From NCBI RefSeq assembly GCF_023715205.1, contig NZ_JAMBNR010000010.1:1-64000 (forward strand): DNA of 64,000 nt, given 5' to 3'. Made by a program: the position numbers and the translations under genes. The notes below the pieces were generated by a model that was not told where the DNA came from, searched no databases, and saw only the letters and a list, made by a program, of their open reading frames with translations. This DNA comes from Mesobacillus maritimus (GTDB lineage: Bacteria; Bacillota; Bacilli; Bacillales; Cytobacillaceae). Of the stretch, positions 46,132-56,471 are shown piece by piece; position 1 is the first letter of the stretch; the number at the start of each line of letters is the position of its first letter.

Positions 46132-47064
46132 ATGTTTAAACATACTACAGTTTTGTTAGAAGAAGCCGTTAATGGTCTAAATATAAAGCCAGATGGGATT
46201 TATGTGGATTGTACTCTCGGTGGTGCAGGGCATAGTGAGCTCATTTTGTCCAAGCTCTCTGAAAACGGGAAGCTATATGCATTTGATCAGGATGATATTG
46301 CGATTCAGAATGCCCAGAAAAAACTAGAAAGATTTGGTGATAAGTTAACCATCATCAAAAGCAATTTTCTTCATTTAAAGACAGAATTAGAAAAACGGGG
46401 AGTTTATAAGGTTGATGGGGTACTTTATGACCTTGGTGTTTCGTCACCACAGCTAGATAATCCAGAACGTGGTTTTAGCTATCATCATGATGCCCCATTA
46501 GATATGAGAATGGACCAAGATGCTGAAGTTTCTGCTTATGACGTTGTGAACAAATGGAGTTATGAGCAATTGGTAAAAATCTTTTTCCGGTACGGAGAAG
46601 AAAAATTTTCAAAGCAAGTTGCTAGAAAAATTGAGGCAGCTAGAGAAGTGAATCCAATTCAAACGACAGGAGCACTAGTTGAGCTGATAAAAGAAGCAAT
46701 TCCAGCTCCAGCTAGAAGAACAGGAGGTCATCCTGCGAAACGGATTTTTCAAGCGATTCGAATAGCGGTAAATGACGAACTCCAAGTTTTTGAGGACTCT
46801 CTTGAACAAGCTTTGGACATCCTTAACCAGGGTGGACGAGCCAGCGTCATTACTTTCCATTCATTAGAGGACAGAATTTGTAAGGTAACTTTTAAAAAAG
46901 CTAGTGAAACCCCTCCGTTACCACCAGGTTTACCAGTTATTCCGGAGGAGTTTAAACCAACAGCGAAATTGATTACACGTAAGCCGATTCTACCTTCTGA
47001 GGAAGAACTAGAAGTCAATAACCGAGCGCGTTCCGCGAAGTTAAGAATTGCGGAGAAGCTGTAA
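46132..47064 (+). CDS. rsmH: 16S rRNA (cytosine1402-N4)-methyltransferase RsmH
   Basis: 310-aa methyltransferase (MraW). [10 protein letters not shown] start, SAM motif [22 protein letters not shown] and [10 protein letters not shown] are hallmarks. It modifies C1402 of 16S rRNA. Start ATG 46132 with AAAGGGG eight bases upstream. Second gene of the dcw cluster. Confidence 0.97.
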   Translation: MFKHTTVLLEEAVNGLNIKPDGIYVDCTLGGAGHSELILSKLSENGKLYAFDQDDIAIQNAQKKLERFGDKLTIIKSNFLHLKTELEKRGVYKVDGVLYDLGVSSPQLDNPERGFSYHHDAPLDMRMDQDAEVSAYDVVNKWSYEQLVKIFFRYGEEKFSKQVARKIEAAREVNPIQTTGALVELIKEAIPAPARRTGGHPAKRIFQAIRIAVNDELQVFEDSLEQALDILNQGGRASVITFHSLEDRICKVTFKKASETPPLPPGLPVIPEEFKPTAKLITRKPILPSEEELEVNNRARSAKLRIAEKL

Positions 47065-47118
47065 TTAAGGTTCTAACAAACGGAACAAAAACCAAATTTT
47101 AAAACGGGAGGAAATAGG

Positions 47119-47490
47119 ATGAGCAATCTTGCTAAAAAAATACAGCAGGAAGAGCAGCAAAACTTGCAGCAGCAAACAACAATTACGCCAAAACCGGTTG
47201 CCCCGAAGAAACACACCTGGCTATCCCCTGGAGAAAAAGCTTTGATGTTTGCATTTGGTGTTTTGTTCTGCATTGGCGCAGCGTTTATCATCTCTAAACA
47301 ATCCGATATTTACCATGTGAACAAAGAAATCCAGCTGGTTGAAAGCTCCATCCAAGATCAACAAAAGGTGAACGGGGATTTAGAAATGCAAATTGATGAG
47401 TTAAGCCGTTATGAGCGAATTAAAGAACAAGCGGAGAAGCTTGGCTTAACTTTAAATGAAAATAACGTTAAGGTTGTGCAGGGGCAATGA
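47119..47490 (+). CDS. ftsL: Cell division protein FtsL
   Basis: 123-aa bitopic membrane protein: Q-rich cytosolic N-terminus, one helix (about 45-64) and an extracellular leucine-zipper-like coiled coil (70-115). FtsL joins DivIB and DivIC and activates PBP2B-FtsW. AACGGGAGG ribosome site. Overlaps pbpB by four bases (ATGA). Confidence 0.94.
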   Translation: MSNLAKKIQQEEQQNLQQQTTITPKPVAPKKHTWLSPGEKALMFAFGVLFCIGAAFIISKQSDIYHVNKEIQLVESSIQDQQKVNGDLEMQIDELSRYERIKEQAEKLGLTLNENNVKVVQGQ

Positions 47491-49751
47491 GCAAGAAGCA
47501 ACCCAATATGAATGTAGGAGCAGCTGGATTGTTTTTTCTATTCAGCCTGCTCTTTTTTATCTTAATCTATAGATTTTTATCAATTCAAATTACGGGAGAA
47601 GCGCATGGTCAAGCTCTTGCGGCAAAAGCTCAGCAAAAATATTCAAATGAAACGGTAATTGAGGCAGTTCGGGGAACCATTTACGATCGAAATGAAGAAG
47701 TCATTGCTGAAGACGCAAGTGCCTATACGCTTGTAGCGATATTAGATGAAGAGATGACCTCAAATCCAAAAGAACCTAAGCATGTGGTAGATCCAGCGAA
47801 AACAGCTAGCATCCTTGCAAATTACATTGATATGGAAGAATCTGAAATATACGAACGGTTAACAAGGGAAGGCCTCTTCCAAGTTGAGTTTGGTCAGGCG
47901 GGGAGAGATATTTCTCATCAAATAAAAAGTGAAATTGAAAAAAAAGATTTACCGGGCATTATTTTTACAAAAAGTTCAAAACGGTTCTATCCAAATGGTG
48001 TTTTTTCTTCCCACCTTATTGGTTTTGTTGAGAAAAAAGAAAATGAAGACGGAAAAACCGAAACAATTGGTCAACTTGGTATTGAACAAAGTATGAATGA
48101 TCTTTTGACTGGTAAAAATGGGTCGCTAAACATCAAAAGTGATTTATGGGGATTTTTACTACCAAATTCAGAAAAGCAGGTCACTCCTGCTGAAAATGGG
48201 AAAAATGTTTACTTAACCATTGATAAAAAAATTCAAACCTTCCTAGAAGATGCGATGAATCGTGTTGAAGAAGAATATGAACCTGAAAAAATCATGGCAA
48301 TTGTTGCGGATCCTAAAACTGGTGAGATCTTAGCTATGGGTCAAAGGCCAACTTTTCACCCGCAAACAAGAGAAGGAATTGACAAGACTTGGCATAATGA
48401 AATCATCGAGACAACGATTGAACCAGGGTCAACGATGAAAATATTTACTTTAGCAGCTGCTGTGGAAGAAGGGGTATTTAACCCAAATGAAACCTTCGAA
48501 TCAGGCTCTTATCGTGTCACACCAAAATCTGTACCGATCCGTGATCATAACTGGGGAAGAGGTTGGGGAACCATTAGTTACTTAGAAGGGATACAGCGTT
48601 CTTCTAATGTAGCGGTGGCAAAACTAGTGAATGAAAAAATAGGGACCGATACCTTTAGAAACTATTTAACTTCCTTTGGATTTGATCAACCAACTGGCAT
48701 CGATTTACCAAACGAAGTGACAGGCAAAGTACAATACGAATGGCCAATTGAAAAGATTACAACATCATTTGGACAAGGAACAACGATGACCCCAATCCAG
48801 CTTGTGCAAGCAGCTACAGCAATTGCGAACGACGGGAAAATGATGAAACCGCAGATTATCGATAAAATTGTAGATTCTGATTCTGGGGAAGTCGTAAAAC
48901 AAGTGAAGCCAGAAATCGTAGGAACACCAATATCGCCAGAAACGGCAAAAGAAGTTCGTGATATTTTAGAATCAACTGTAACCAATGAAGATCATGGAAC
49001 AGCTACTAGTTATCAAATCGAAGGCTATGATGTTTCCGGGAAAACAGGGACAGCACAACTTCCAGGCGATGATGGAAAATATTTGACTGGACGCGAAAAC
49101 TTCTTGTTCTCATTCTTGGGAATGGCTCCAACAGAGGATCCAGAACTAATTGTATATGTAGCAGTTCAACAGCCAAAGATTGATGAAAGTACAAGTGGAG
49201 CAACACCTGTATCGGAGATTTTTAATCCTGTAATGAAGAGTAGTCTTCAATATTTAAATATCCAACCGACTGTAACCGAAAAAGTAGCGAAGGGTGAAAT
49301 TCCGGATGTCACGGGGACGCCGACTTCTAAAGCTGTTAGTATGTTAGAAAAAGAGGGATTAACCCCTGTAGTGCTTGGTGATGGGAAAGAGATTGAGACT
49401 CAATTACCAGTAGCTGGAGCGGATACTTTAGAAGGAGAACGCGTGCTATTAAAAACTTCTGGAAAAGAAATCATCGCGCCTGACATGACGGATTGGTCAT
49501 TAAGGGACGCAATGAAATTTGCAAAAATTGCTGAGGTTAAGTTGAACAAGGCAGGAAGTGGCTACGTTAGCAAACAAAGTATTAAACCAGGAACAAAGGT
49601 GAAAAAGGGTGAATACTTAATTGTTGAACTCACTACACCACTTCAAAGATTGGAAGAGGAGACAAAGGAAAAAGATAGTGAAGATGGCTCAAATGAAGAG
49701 TCTTCGGCAGAAGAAACCAATAGTGAAGCAGAGGAAGTCCTTGGTGACTAG
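47487..49751 (+). CDS. pbpB: Penicillin-binding protein 2B, septal transpeptidase
   Basis: 754-aa class B PBP: N-terminal helix, dimerisation domain (RGTIYDRN), transpeptidase domain with SxxK (PGSTMKIF), SxN (SSNVAV) and KTGT (SGKTGTAQ), then two PASTA domains (about 595-720). Essential for septal cross-linking, partner of FtsW. The C-terminus ends in an acidic E/S/N-rich tail of about 35 residues, part of which doubles as terminator stem. About 40 residues longer than I recall for B. subtilis PbpB. Confidence 0.96.
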   Translation: MSKKQPNMNVGAAGLFFLFSLLFFILIYRFLSIQITGEAHGQALAAKAQQKYSNETVIEAVRGTIYDRNEEVIAEDASAYTLVAILDEEMTSNPKEPKHVVDPAKTASILANYIDMEESEIYERLTREGLFQVEFGQAGRDISHQIKSEIEKKDLPGIIFTKSSKRFYPNGVFSSHLIGFVEKKENEDGKTETIGQLGIEQSMNDLLTGKNGSLNIKSDLWGFLLPNSEKQVTPAENGKNVYLTIDKKIQTFLEDAMNRVEEEYEPEKIMAIVADPKTGEILAMGQRPTFHPQTREGIDKTWHNEIIETTIEPGSTMKIFTLAAAVEEGVFNPNETFESGSYRVTPKSVPIRDHNWGRGWGTISYLEGIQRSSNVAVAKLVNEKIGTDTFRNYLTSFGFDQPTGIDLPNEVTGKVQYEWPIEKITTSFGQGTTMTPIQLVQAATAIANDGKMMKPQIIDKIVDSDSGEVVKQVKPEIVGTPISPETAKEVRDILESTVTNEDHGTATSYQIEGYDVSGKTGTAQLPGDDGKYLTGRENFLFSFLGMAPTEDPELIVYVAVQQPKIDESTSGATPVSEIFNPVMKSSLQYLNIQPTVTEKVAKGEIPDVTGTPTSKAVSMLEKEGLTPVVLGDGKEIETQLPVAGADTLEGERVLLKTSGKEIIAPDMTDWSLRDAMKFAKIAEVKLNKAGSGYVSKQSIKPGTKVKKGEYLIVELTTPLQRLEEETKEKDSEDGSNEESSAEETNSEAEEVLGD

Positions 49752-49767
49752 TCCTCTGCTTTTTTTG
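49727..49767 (+). terminator. pbpB terminator, embedded in the end of the gene
   Basis: 9-bp stem AGCAGAGGA (49727-49735, coding) with TCCTCTGCT (49752-49760), loop of 16 bases containing the stop codon, then T7. Confidence 0.85.
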
Positions 49768-49781
49768 TTTTGTTTTGGATT

Positions 49782-49999
49782 GAAAGACAGAAGCTATCGT
49801 GCCCGAAAAACAGGTGGAGAGGTGAAAAAGGGGACGATGGAAAGTCTATCGTGCCCGAAAAGCAGGAAGAGAAGTGAAAAAGGAACGGTGGAAAATCTAT
49901 CGTGCCCGAAAAACAGGAGGAGAGGTGAAAAAGGGAACGATGGAAATCTTTCGTATCCGAAAACCTGATGGAGAGGCTGAAAAAAGAGCGATAGATATT
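49782..49999. repeat. 51-bp tandem repeat (minisatellite)
   Basis: About four units of 51-52 bp begin with CTATCGTGCCCG (49794, 49846, 49897) or CTTTCGTATCCG (49948); a partial fifth is visible as GCGATAGATATTT. Units contain CGAAAAACAGG, GGAGAGGTGAAAAA and GAACGATGGAAA. Unit length is a multiple of three, which keeps reading frames open on both strands, but no ribosome site supports translation. Confidence 0.9.
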
Positions 50000-50105
50000 T
50001 AGGTTACACATGGCCCAGGTAGACTTTCTCTAGTCACCAAGACAATCCGTCTTCAATCAGTGCGCTAGCGTTTTTATATCATTCTGCTTCGGCGGTTTTG
50101 TGGTT

Positions 50106-50132
50106 ATATTGGTTTTGGTACAAGCATATATT
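50106..50132 (+). promoter_or_regulatory. Sigma-E-type promoter of spoVD
   Basis: ATATT (50106-50110), 14-bp spacer, CATATATT (50125-50132); the -10 differs from the sigma-E consensus CATACAnT at one position. Transcription would start near 50140, about 75 bases before spoVD. Mother-cell expression of spoVD is known in B. subtilis. Confidence 0.6.
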
Positions 50133-50213
50133 TGAACGAGCAATGCTTATAGAGGAATTTTCGTGTTTGATTGGAATAGGTGCTCTAGCGGTTAGAAGGA
50201 GGTAGTACAATGT

Positions 50214-52151
50214 ATGCGAGTTTCAAATGTTACGGTTAGGAAGAGATTGGCTTATACACTTTTAATTGGTCTTCTTGTCTTTTTAGTTATTGACGTCAGG
50301 CTTGGGTATGTTCAGTTTATTCTGGGAGACTGGTTAACGGAGAAAGCCAAAAGTTCGTGGAGCCGGAATATACCGTTTGAACCAAAACGAGGAGAGATTG
50401 TCGACCGAAATGGTGTTGCACTCGCGACGAATATTAGTGCTCCTACAGTTTGGGTGGTGCCAAGACAAATTGAAAACCCTGACGAGACGGCAAAAAAATT
50501 GGCCGCTGTATTAAATGTTGAAGTGAAAAAAATCTATGATTATATCACTAAGGGAGAATCAATCGTAAGAATTAAAGAAGCAAGGAAAATCTCCCATGAA
50601 AAAGCAAAAGAAGTTAGAGCGCTCGATTTAAAAGGGATTTATATAGGAGAAGATTCAAAGCGTCATTATCCGTTTGGTGATTATTTATCTCATGTTCTTG
50701 GTTTCGCTGGAGTGGACAATCAAGGGCTAATGGGCCTTGAATTATATTATGATGAAGAATTAAAAGGAGAACAAGGTTCGGTTCAATTCTACGCAAATGC
50801 TAAAGGGCAGAGAATGGATGATATGGCGGATGATTATGAACCGCCAAAAGATGGATTAGATCTAAAGTTAACGATTGATAGTAAAGTTCAGACTATCGTA
50901 GAACGTGAATTAGATAATGCAGAGGCAAAGTATAACCCTGATGGAATCATCGCGATTGCTATGGATCCCGATAACGGTGAAATCCTGGCGATGTCGAGCA
51001 GGCCAAATTTCGATCCAGCAGACTTCCAATCTGTGCCTCCGGACGTTTATAATCGAAACTTACCGATTTGGAGTACGTATGAACCAGGTTCTACTTTTAA
51101 GATTATTACATTAGCTGCAGCTCTCGAGGAAGGGAAAGTAGACTTGAAGAAAGACAATTTTCATGATCCTGGACATATTGAGGTTGCGGGTACAAGGATT
51201 CACTGTTGGAAATCAGGAGGACATGGAAGTCAGAGTTTTCTCGAGGTTGTTCAAAACTCTTGTAACCCAGGTTTTGTTGAGTTAGGGGAAAGATTAGGAA
51301 AAGAAAAATTATTTAAATATGTACATGATTTTGGATTTGGGAAAAAAACGGGAATCGACTTACAAGGGGAATCTTCTGGAATTTTATTTAATATTGATCG
51401 TGTAGGGCCGCTTGAGCAAGCAACAACTGCTTTTGGTCAAGGGGTTTCGGTTACACCGATTCAACAAGTTGCCGCTGTTTCCGCAGCTGTAAATGGAGGA
51501 ACCTTATACACTCCTTACATCGCGAAAGAACTTGTTGACTCGACAACGGGAGAAGTCGTGATGAAGAAATCACCAGTAGCTAAAAGAAGAGTCATATCTG
51601 AAGAGACTTCAAAAGAAATTAGATTTGCACTAGAGACTGTTGTTGCTCAAGGTTCAGGTAAAGGGGCCTTTGTTGACTCTTACCGTGTAGGTGGAAAAAC
51701 GGGTACTGCCCAAAAGGCCCAAGGCGGACGCTATCTAGAGAATAACTATATCGTTTCTTTTATTGGCTTTGCTCCAGCTGATGACCCTGAAATTGTTGTT
51801 TATGTTGCTGTTGACAATCCGAAGGGAACCGTTCAATTTGGAGGGGTTGTTGCAGCGCCAATTGTAGGGAAAATTATGGAAGATAGTCTACATGCATTAG
51901 AAGTAAAACCTCGAAAAGAGCAAGTTGAAAAGGAGCTAACTTGGTTAGATACACCTCTCATCGAAGTGCCAGATTTGGTTGGTAAGTCTAAGAAAGAAAT
52001 TCAACAAATGCTGTTGAATTTAAAAATTGATACTAGCGGTGCAGGAGATGAGGTTGTAAAACAATCACCATCGGCTGGTACTAAGGTAAAAGAAGGATCC
52101 ACGATAAGGATTTATTTGGACGAGAGTAAAAAGAAAAAGGACAAGGAATAA
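50214..52151 (+). CDS. spoVD: Sporulation-specific PBP SpoVD
   Basis: 645-aa class B PBP for spore cortex peptidoglycan, partner of SpoVE. Membrane helix (13-32), RGEIVDRNG, SxxK (PGSTFKII), active-site motif SCN (QNSCNPG), KTGT (GGKTGTAQ) and one PASTA domain (585-640). Cysteines in RIHCWKS and SCN correspond to the pair that StoA keeps reduced in B. subtilis. Start at ATG 50214 by homology (MRVSNVTVRKR); an out-of-frame ATG at 50210 is better placed for the GGAGG site and gives a nine-codon frame. Confidence 0.96.
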   Translation: MRVSNVTVRKRLAYTLLIGLLVFLVIDVRLGYVQFILGDWLTEKAKSSWSRNIPFEPKRGEIVDRNGVALATNISAPTVWVVPRQIENPDETAKKLAAVLNVEVKKIYDYITKGESIVRIKEARKISHEKAKEVRALDLKGIYIGEDSKRHYPFGDYLSHVLGFAGVDNQGLMGLELYYDEELKGEQGSVQFYANAKGQRMDDMADDYEPPKDGLDLKLTIDSKVQTIVERELDNAEAKYNPDGIIAIAMDPDNGEILAMSSRPNFDPADFQSVPPDVYNRNLPIWSTYEPGSTFKIITLAAALEEGKVDLKKDNFHDPGHIEVAGTRIHCWKSGGHGSQSFLEVVQNSCNPGFVELGERLGKEKLFKYVHDFGFGKKTGIDLQGESSGILFNIDRVGPLEQATTAFGQGVSVTPIQQVAAVSAAVNGGTLYTPYIAKELVDSTTGEVVMKKSPVAKRRVISEETSKEIRFALETVVAQGSGKGAFVDSYRVGGKTGTAQKAQGGRYLENNYIVSFIGFAPADDPEIVVYVAVDNPKGTVQFGGVVAAPIVGKIMEDSLHALEVKPRKEQVEKELTWLDTPLIEVPDLVGKSKKEIQQMLLNLKIDTSGAGDEVVKQSPSAGTKVKEGSTIRIYLDESKKKKDKE

Positions 52152-52189
52152 AAACATAACAACACAGAACCATTTAGAAACGGGATCTT

Positions 52190-52230
52190 TGGGCGGCGAA
52201 CTAGAAAGTAAATTCGCCGCCTAATTTTTG
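52190..52230 (+). terminator. spoVD terminator
   Basis: 9-bp GC-rich stem GGCGGCGAA/TTCGCCGCC (52192-52200 and 52213-52221), then TAATTTTTG. Confidence 0.9.
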
Positions 52231-52456
52231 TTTTATATGAAGTTTCTGTCATATTAAATTAACCTGTACTTTTCATGACATGATAGCTAAATTCCGCTTA
52301 ATCATGTAAAATAAAGTGATACTTCTAACGGTCAAACATATGGCTGTTTTGAAGGGAACATTTGAACTGACCAAAAGGGAAGGTTTCAAAGTATCAGAAA
52401 GGGAATTCGGTACTTTAGAAATATCCATGCTTGTTTGAGAGGATTTGATTATTGTT
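52231..52456. other. spoVD-murE spacer
   Basis: After the spoVD terminator about 225 bases contain no gene. A promoter for murE is expected here because transcription from spoVD should stop, but no convincing -35/-10 pair was found. Confidence 0.4.
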
Positions 52457-53926
52457 ATGAAACTACATAAGTTACTTGAATCATTAGGGCCTTTTGTAGA
52501 TGCTCAAGGGGAGAACCCTGACATTACTTCGATTGAAAATGACAATCGGAAGGTAGAACAAGGGAGCTTATTTATTTGTATAAAAGGCTATACGGTAGAT
52601 GGGCATGATTTCGCAAAATCTGCAGTTGAAAATGGGGCAGTAGCGGTTCTTGCAGAGAGAGAGTTAAATTTAAATGTACCTGTTATTGTGGTTAAAAATA
52701 CCCATCGTTCAATGGCGGTCTTAGCTGATGCTTTTTATGAACACCCGAGCCATCAATTACACATGATTGGGATCACAGGGACAAATGGGAAAACAACTAC
52801 CAGTCATTTAATCGAGAAAATTTTTGCTGACTCTGGTCAAAAAACTGGACTAATCGGTACGATGTATACCAAAATTGCTGAGAAAAAATATGAAGTTAAA
52901 AACACAACTCCGGAAAGTTTAACTTTGCAAAAGACATTAAAACAGATGGTTGATGAACAAGTTGAAACGGCTGTGATGGAAGTGTCTTCCCATGCTTTAG
53001 ATTACGGAAGAGTTCATGGGACTGATTATGATGTGGCGGTTTTTACGAACCTATCACAGGACCATCTTGACTACCATAAAACAATGGAAGAGTATAAAAA
53101 AGCTAAGGGGCTTCTTTTTGCTCAATTAGGAAATCGATACAATCATAAGAAACCGAAATATGCAGTCTTAAATGCAGATGATCCAACAAGTGCTGAGTAC
53201 GAGCGGAGCACCGCTGCGTTAGTCATGACATATGGGATAGATCAGCCCGCAGACCTTCAAGCTAAAAACGTCAGGATGTCGGCAAGTGGTACATCTTTTG
53301 AACTTCACAGTCCAGTCGGAACTCACCAAGTGAATATTCAGTTGATTGGAAAGTTCAGTGTATACAATGTACTTGCAAGTATTGGGGCCGCGCTTGTTTC
53401 AGGTTTATCAATACAAGATATTATTGCATCTGTTGAGAGCGTAAAAGGAGTTGCTGGGCGTTTTGAACCAGTAGATGCAGAGCAAGACTTTTCTGTCATT
53501 GTGGATTATGCACATACCCCAGACAGCCTAGAGAATGTGTTGAAGACTGTTCGTCAGTTTGCTGAAAAACGGATCTTTGTCGTTGTCGGTTGTGGTGGCG
53601 ATCGAGACCGTACGAAACGACCACTTATGGCAAAAATCGCTTGTGAATATGCAACTGATGCCATTTTCACTTCAGATAACCCGCGGAGTGAGGACCCTGA
53701 ACGCATCTTAGAAGATATGGAAGAGGGCGTGAAAGGTCTGGCATATACAAAAATAACGGATCGCGAAGTCGCGATTCAGTATGCAGTGTCAGAAGCTAAA
53801 ACTGGCGATGTGATCTTGATTGCTGGGAAAGGTCATGAAACTTATCAAATAATTGGAACGCAAATTTTTGATTTTGATGATCGAGAAATTGCAAGAAAAG
53901 CTATAAAGCAGAGAAAGGAACAATAG
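52457..53926 (+). CDS. murE: UDP-MurNAc-tripeptide synthetase MurE (meso-DAP adding)
   Basis: 489-aa Mur ligase. ATP site [15 protein letters not shown], lysine-carbamate region and the SDNPRSEDP motif, which marks specificity for meso-diaminopimelate over lysine. It adds the third amino acid to UDP-MurNAc-L-Ala-D-Glu. Start ATG 52457 (MKLHKLL) by homology; GAGAGGA lies 13 bases upstream, rather far, and TTG 52445 directly abuts it. Confidence 0.96.
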   Translation: MKLHKLLESLGPFVDAQGENPDITSIENDNRKVEQGSLFICIKGYTVDGHDFAKSAVENGAVAVLAERELNLNVPVIVVKNTHRSMAVLADAFYEHPSHQLHMIGITGTNGKTTTSHLIEKIFADSGQKTGLIGTMYTKIAEKKYEVKNTTPESLTLQKTLKQMVDEQVETAVMEVSSHALDYGRVHGTDYDVAVFTNLSQDHLDYHKTMEEYKKAKGLLFAQLGNRYNHKKPKYAVLNADDPTSAEYERSTAALVMTYGIDQPADLQAKNVRMSASGTSFELHSPVGTHQVNIQLIGKFSVYNVLASIGAALVSGLSIQDIIASVESVKGVAGRFEPVDAEQDFSVIVDYAHTPDSLENVLKTVRQFAEKRIFVVVGCGGDRDRTKRPLMAKIACEYATDAIFTSDNPRSEDPERILEDMEEGVKGLAYTKITDREVAIQYAVSEAKTGDVILIAGKGHETYQIIGTQIFDFDDREIARKAIKQRKEQ

Positions 53927-54047
53927 AATAAAGTGATGGACAAAAAAAGAATCGAAAGCATGAAAAAGAACAAAAGAAACTTTCAAACTTCACTAAACCA
54001 ATTTGGTTTGGTACGAATGAGCAACCAAGAAGGAAGGGGGGAATAAA

Positions 54048-55022
54048 ATGCTGGAGCAAGTCATTTTCTTTACAATTATTTCAAGTTTCTTAATAACGGT
54101 CATTCTTTCTCCAGTTTTTATTCCATTCTTGCGCAGATTGAAGTTCGGGCAAAGTATTCGTGAGGAAGGACCAAAATCTCACCAGAAAAAAACAGGCACC
54201 CCTACAATGGGCGGGCTAATGATTTTGCTATCGATCGTTGTGACAACCATTGTCATGACACAAAAGTTTTCGGGGCTTAGTGTAGAAACCTTTTTATTAT
54301 TATTTGTGACTTTAGGGTTTGGGTTATTAGGATTTCTTGATGACTTTATTAAAGTGGTAATGAAACGAAACCTAGGCTTAACATCCAAACAAAAATTACT
54401 AGGACAAATCATCATTTCTGTTATTTTTTATATCATTTTCCAGCGTAGTGAATTTTCCACAGTAATCAGCATTCCATTAACGGATCTATCCTTTGATTTG
54501 GGCTGGGGTTATGTATTATTTATTATCTTCTGGATGGTTGGTTTTTCAAATGCTGTTAACCTTACAGATGGACTTGATGGTCTAGTATCCGGTACTGCTG
54601 CTATTGCTTTTGGAGCATTTGCTGTGCTCGCTTGGAATCAATCACTATTTGAAGTTTCCATTTTTTCTGTGGCCGTGGTAGGAGCAGTGCTAGGTTTCCT
54701 TGTTTTTAATGCACATCCTGCTAAGGTCTTCATGGGAGATACCGGATCGCTTGCGCTTGGTGGAGCAATTGCAACTGTGGCCATATTAACCAAGTTAGAG
54801 TTTTTACTGCTCATCATTGGGGGAGTATTTGTAATTGAGACTTTATCTGTTATTCTCCAAGTTCTTTCTTTTAAAACGACTGGTAAACGAATCTTTAGAA
54901 TGAGTCCTCTTCACCATCATTATGAACTCATTGGTTGGTCAGAATGGCGTGTTGTTGTTACTTTTTGGACTGTAGGCTTATTATTTGCCATTATTGGAAT
55001 CTATATTGAGGTGTGGGTATAA
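54048..55022 (+). CDS. mraY: Phospho-MurNAc-pentapeptide transferase MraY
   Basis: 324-aa membrane enzyme with ten helices that makes lipid [10 protein letters not shown], the aspartate pair [21 protein letters not shown] and the SPLHHHYEL loop are all intact. GGAAGGGGGG ribosome site. Ends next to murD with no gap. A 121-base spacer from murE holds only a short palindrome (AAACCAATTTGGTTT). Confidence 0.97.
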   Translation: MLEQVIFFTIISSFLITVILSPVFIPFLRRLKFGQSIREEGPKSHQKKTGTPTMGGLMILLSIVVTTIVMTQKFSGLSVETFLLLFVTLGFGLLGFLDDFIKVVMKRNLGLTSKQKLLGQIIISVIFYIIFQRSEFSTVISIPLTDLSFDLGWGYVLFIIFWMVGFSNAVNLTDGLDGLVSGTAAIAFGAFAVLAWNQSLFEVSIFSVAVVGAVLGFLVFNAHPAKVFMGDTGSLALGGAIATVAILTKLEFLLLIIGGVFVIETLSVILQVLSFKTTGKRIFRMSPLHHHYELIGWSEWRVVVTFWTVGLLFAIIGIYIEVWV

Positions 55023-56375
55023 GTGAAACAGGTTACAGCTTACAAACATAAAAAAATCCTTGTCCTTGGGCTAGCAAAAAGTGGAGTCAGTGCAGCTGCA
55101 TTGCTACATAAGCTGGGGGCTTTTGTAACGGTAAATGATAATAAGCCATTATCAGAAAATCCTGAGGCACAGGGGCTGCTCGCACAGGGCATTAAGGTTG
55201 TTTGCGGTGGTCATCCTGTGGAACTTATGGATGAAGGGTTTGAGTTGGTCGTTAAAAATCCAGGGATTCCATACCATAACCCTATGATTGAAAAGGCATT
55301 AGAGAAAAACATTCCAGTCATTACAGAAGTGGAGCTTGCGTTCCAAATTTCTGAAGCGCCATTTATTGGGATAACAGGTACAAATGGAAAAACAACTACA
55401 ACGACGCTCATTCATGAAATGTTAAAGGTAGGAGAGAAGAAGCCTCTGATTGCTGGGAATATTGGTACAGTTGCATCAGGTGTTGCTCAAGAGGCCACAA
55501 GTGAGGACCATATTGTCATTGAATTATCGTCTTTTCAATTAATGGGAATTGATTCTTTCCGACCTAAAATATCGGTTATAACAAACCTTTATCAAGCACA
55601 TCTTGATTATCATGGGACATTATCGGAATACCATCAAGCAAAAGCGAGAATTACTGAAAACCAACAAGAAGATGACTATTTCATTTGTAATGCCGATCAA
55701 GCAGAAGTGATGGAAATCGCTCGGCGCTCAAAAGCACAAATTGTGCCTTTCTCTACGAAAAAAGTACTTGGATCGGGAGCTTATGTTGAAGGTCAGTGGG
55801 TGATTTTCAATGGAGAGAAAATTATTAAGGTAGAAGATATTGCTTTACCGGGTGAACATAATTTAGAGAACATTTTATCCGCTGTAGCAGCAGCTAAGCT
55901 TGCAGAAGTAAACACAGATGCAATTGTCCAGGTGTTAAAGACATTTACAGGGGTTCGCCACCGTTTACAGTTTGTTGGAGAAGTGTCAGAACGAAAATTT
56001 TATAACGACTCAAAAGCTACGAATATTCTAGCTACACAAAAGGCTTTGTCTGCGTTTAAAGCCCCCGTCATTCTTCTCGCTGGAGGTCTTGATCGGGGCA
56101 ATGGTTTTGATGAGCTCGCTCCTTCACTAGATGGGGTCAAAGCGTTGATAACCTTTGGTCAAACTGCTGAAAAGATAGCGAAAGTAGGTAAAAAGGCAGG
56201 GATAAAAACGATTGTTCACGTCGATAATGTTGAAAAAGCTGTACCAGAAGCGTTCAACTTTTCTGATGCTGGCGATGTGATTTTGCTTTCCCCTGCATGT
56301 GCAAGTTGGGACCAATATAAAACTTTTGAGGTCAGGGGAGACATGTTCATCGAAGCTGTGCATAAGCTTAAATAG
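55023..56375 (+). CDS. murD: UDP-MurNAc-L-Ala D-glutamate ligase MurD
   Basis: 450-aa Mur ligase: N-terminal [13 protein letters not shown] (UDP site), ATP motif [15 protein letters not shown] (about residue 118) and FYNDSKATN plus LSPACASWD near the end. Adds D-glutamate. GTG start directly after the mraY stop codon; GAGGTG in mraY is the ribosome site, so the two are coupled. Confidence 0.97.
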   Translation: MKQVTAYKHKKILVLGLAKSGVSAAALLHKLGAFVTVNDNKPLSENPEAQGLLAQGIKVVCGGHPVELMDEGFELVVKNPGIPYHNPMIEKALEKNIPVITEVELAFQISEAPFIGITGTNGKTTTTTLIHEMLKVGEKKPLIAGNIGTVASGVAQEATSEDHIVIELSSFQLMGIDSFRPKISVITNLYQAHLDYHGTLSEYHQAKARITENQQEDDYFICNADQAEVMEIARRSKAQIVPFSTKKVLGSGAYVEGQWVIFNGEKIIKVEDIALPGEHNLENILSAVAAAKLAEVNTDAIVQVLKTFTGVRHRLQFVGEVSERKFYNDSKATNILATQKALSAFKAPVILLAGGLDRGNGFDELAPSLDGVKALITFGQTAEKIAKVGKKAGIKTIVHVDNVEKAVPEAFNFSDAGDVILLSPACASWDQYKTFEVRGDMFIEAVHKLK

Positions 56376-56471
56376 GGCTTGTCTTTGATTCTACTTCATT
56401 ACCCGCTTCTAGCGCTGGATAGATTTGCAAGCATCGTACAGGCCCAAATCTAAACAGCCGAGGTGTTTCAG

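Noticed and set aside
49621-49968. Open frame of 115 codons across the 51-bp tandem repeat (+ strand)
   Set aside because: Starts inside pbpB in another frame, has no ribosome site, and is open only because the repeat unit is a multiple of three.
49782-49999. CRISPR array considered for the tandem repeat
   Set aside because: Units are contiguous without unique spacers and no cas genes are present.
49748-50011. Open frame of 87 codons on the minus strand over the same repeat
   Set aside because: Same cause; it also runs through the pbpB terminator and lacks a ribosome site.
53995-54012. Palindrome AAACCAATTTGGTTT in the murE-mraY spacer
   Set aside because: Short and AT-rich, with no T tract and no recognised regulator; may be chance.
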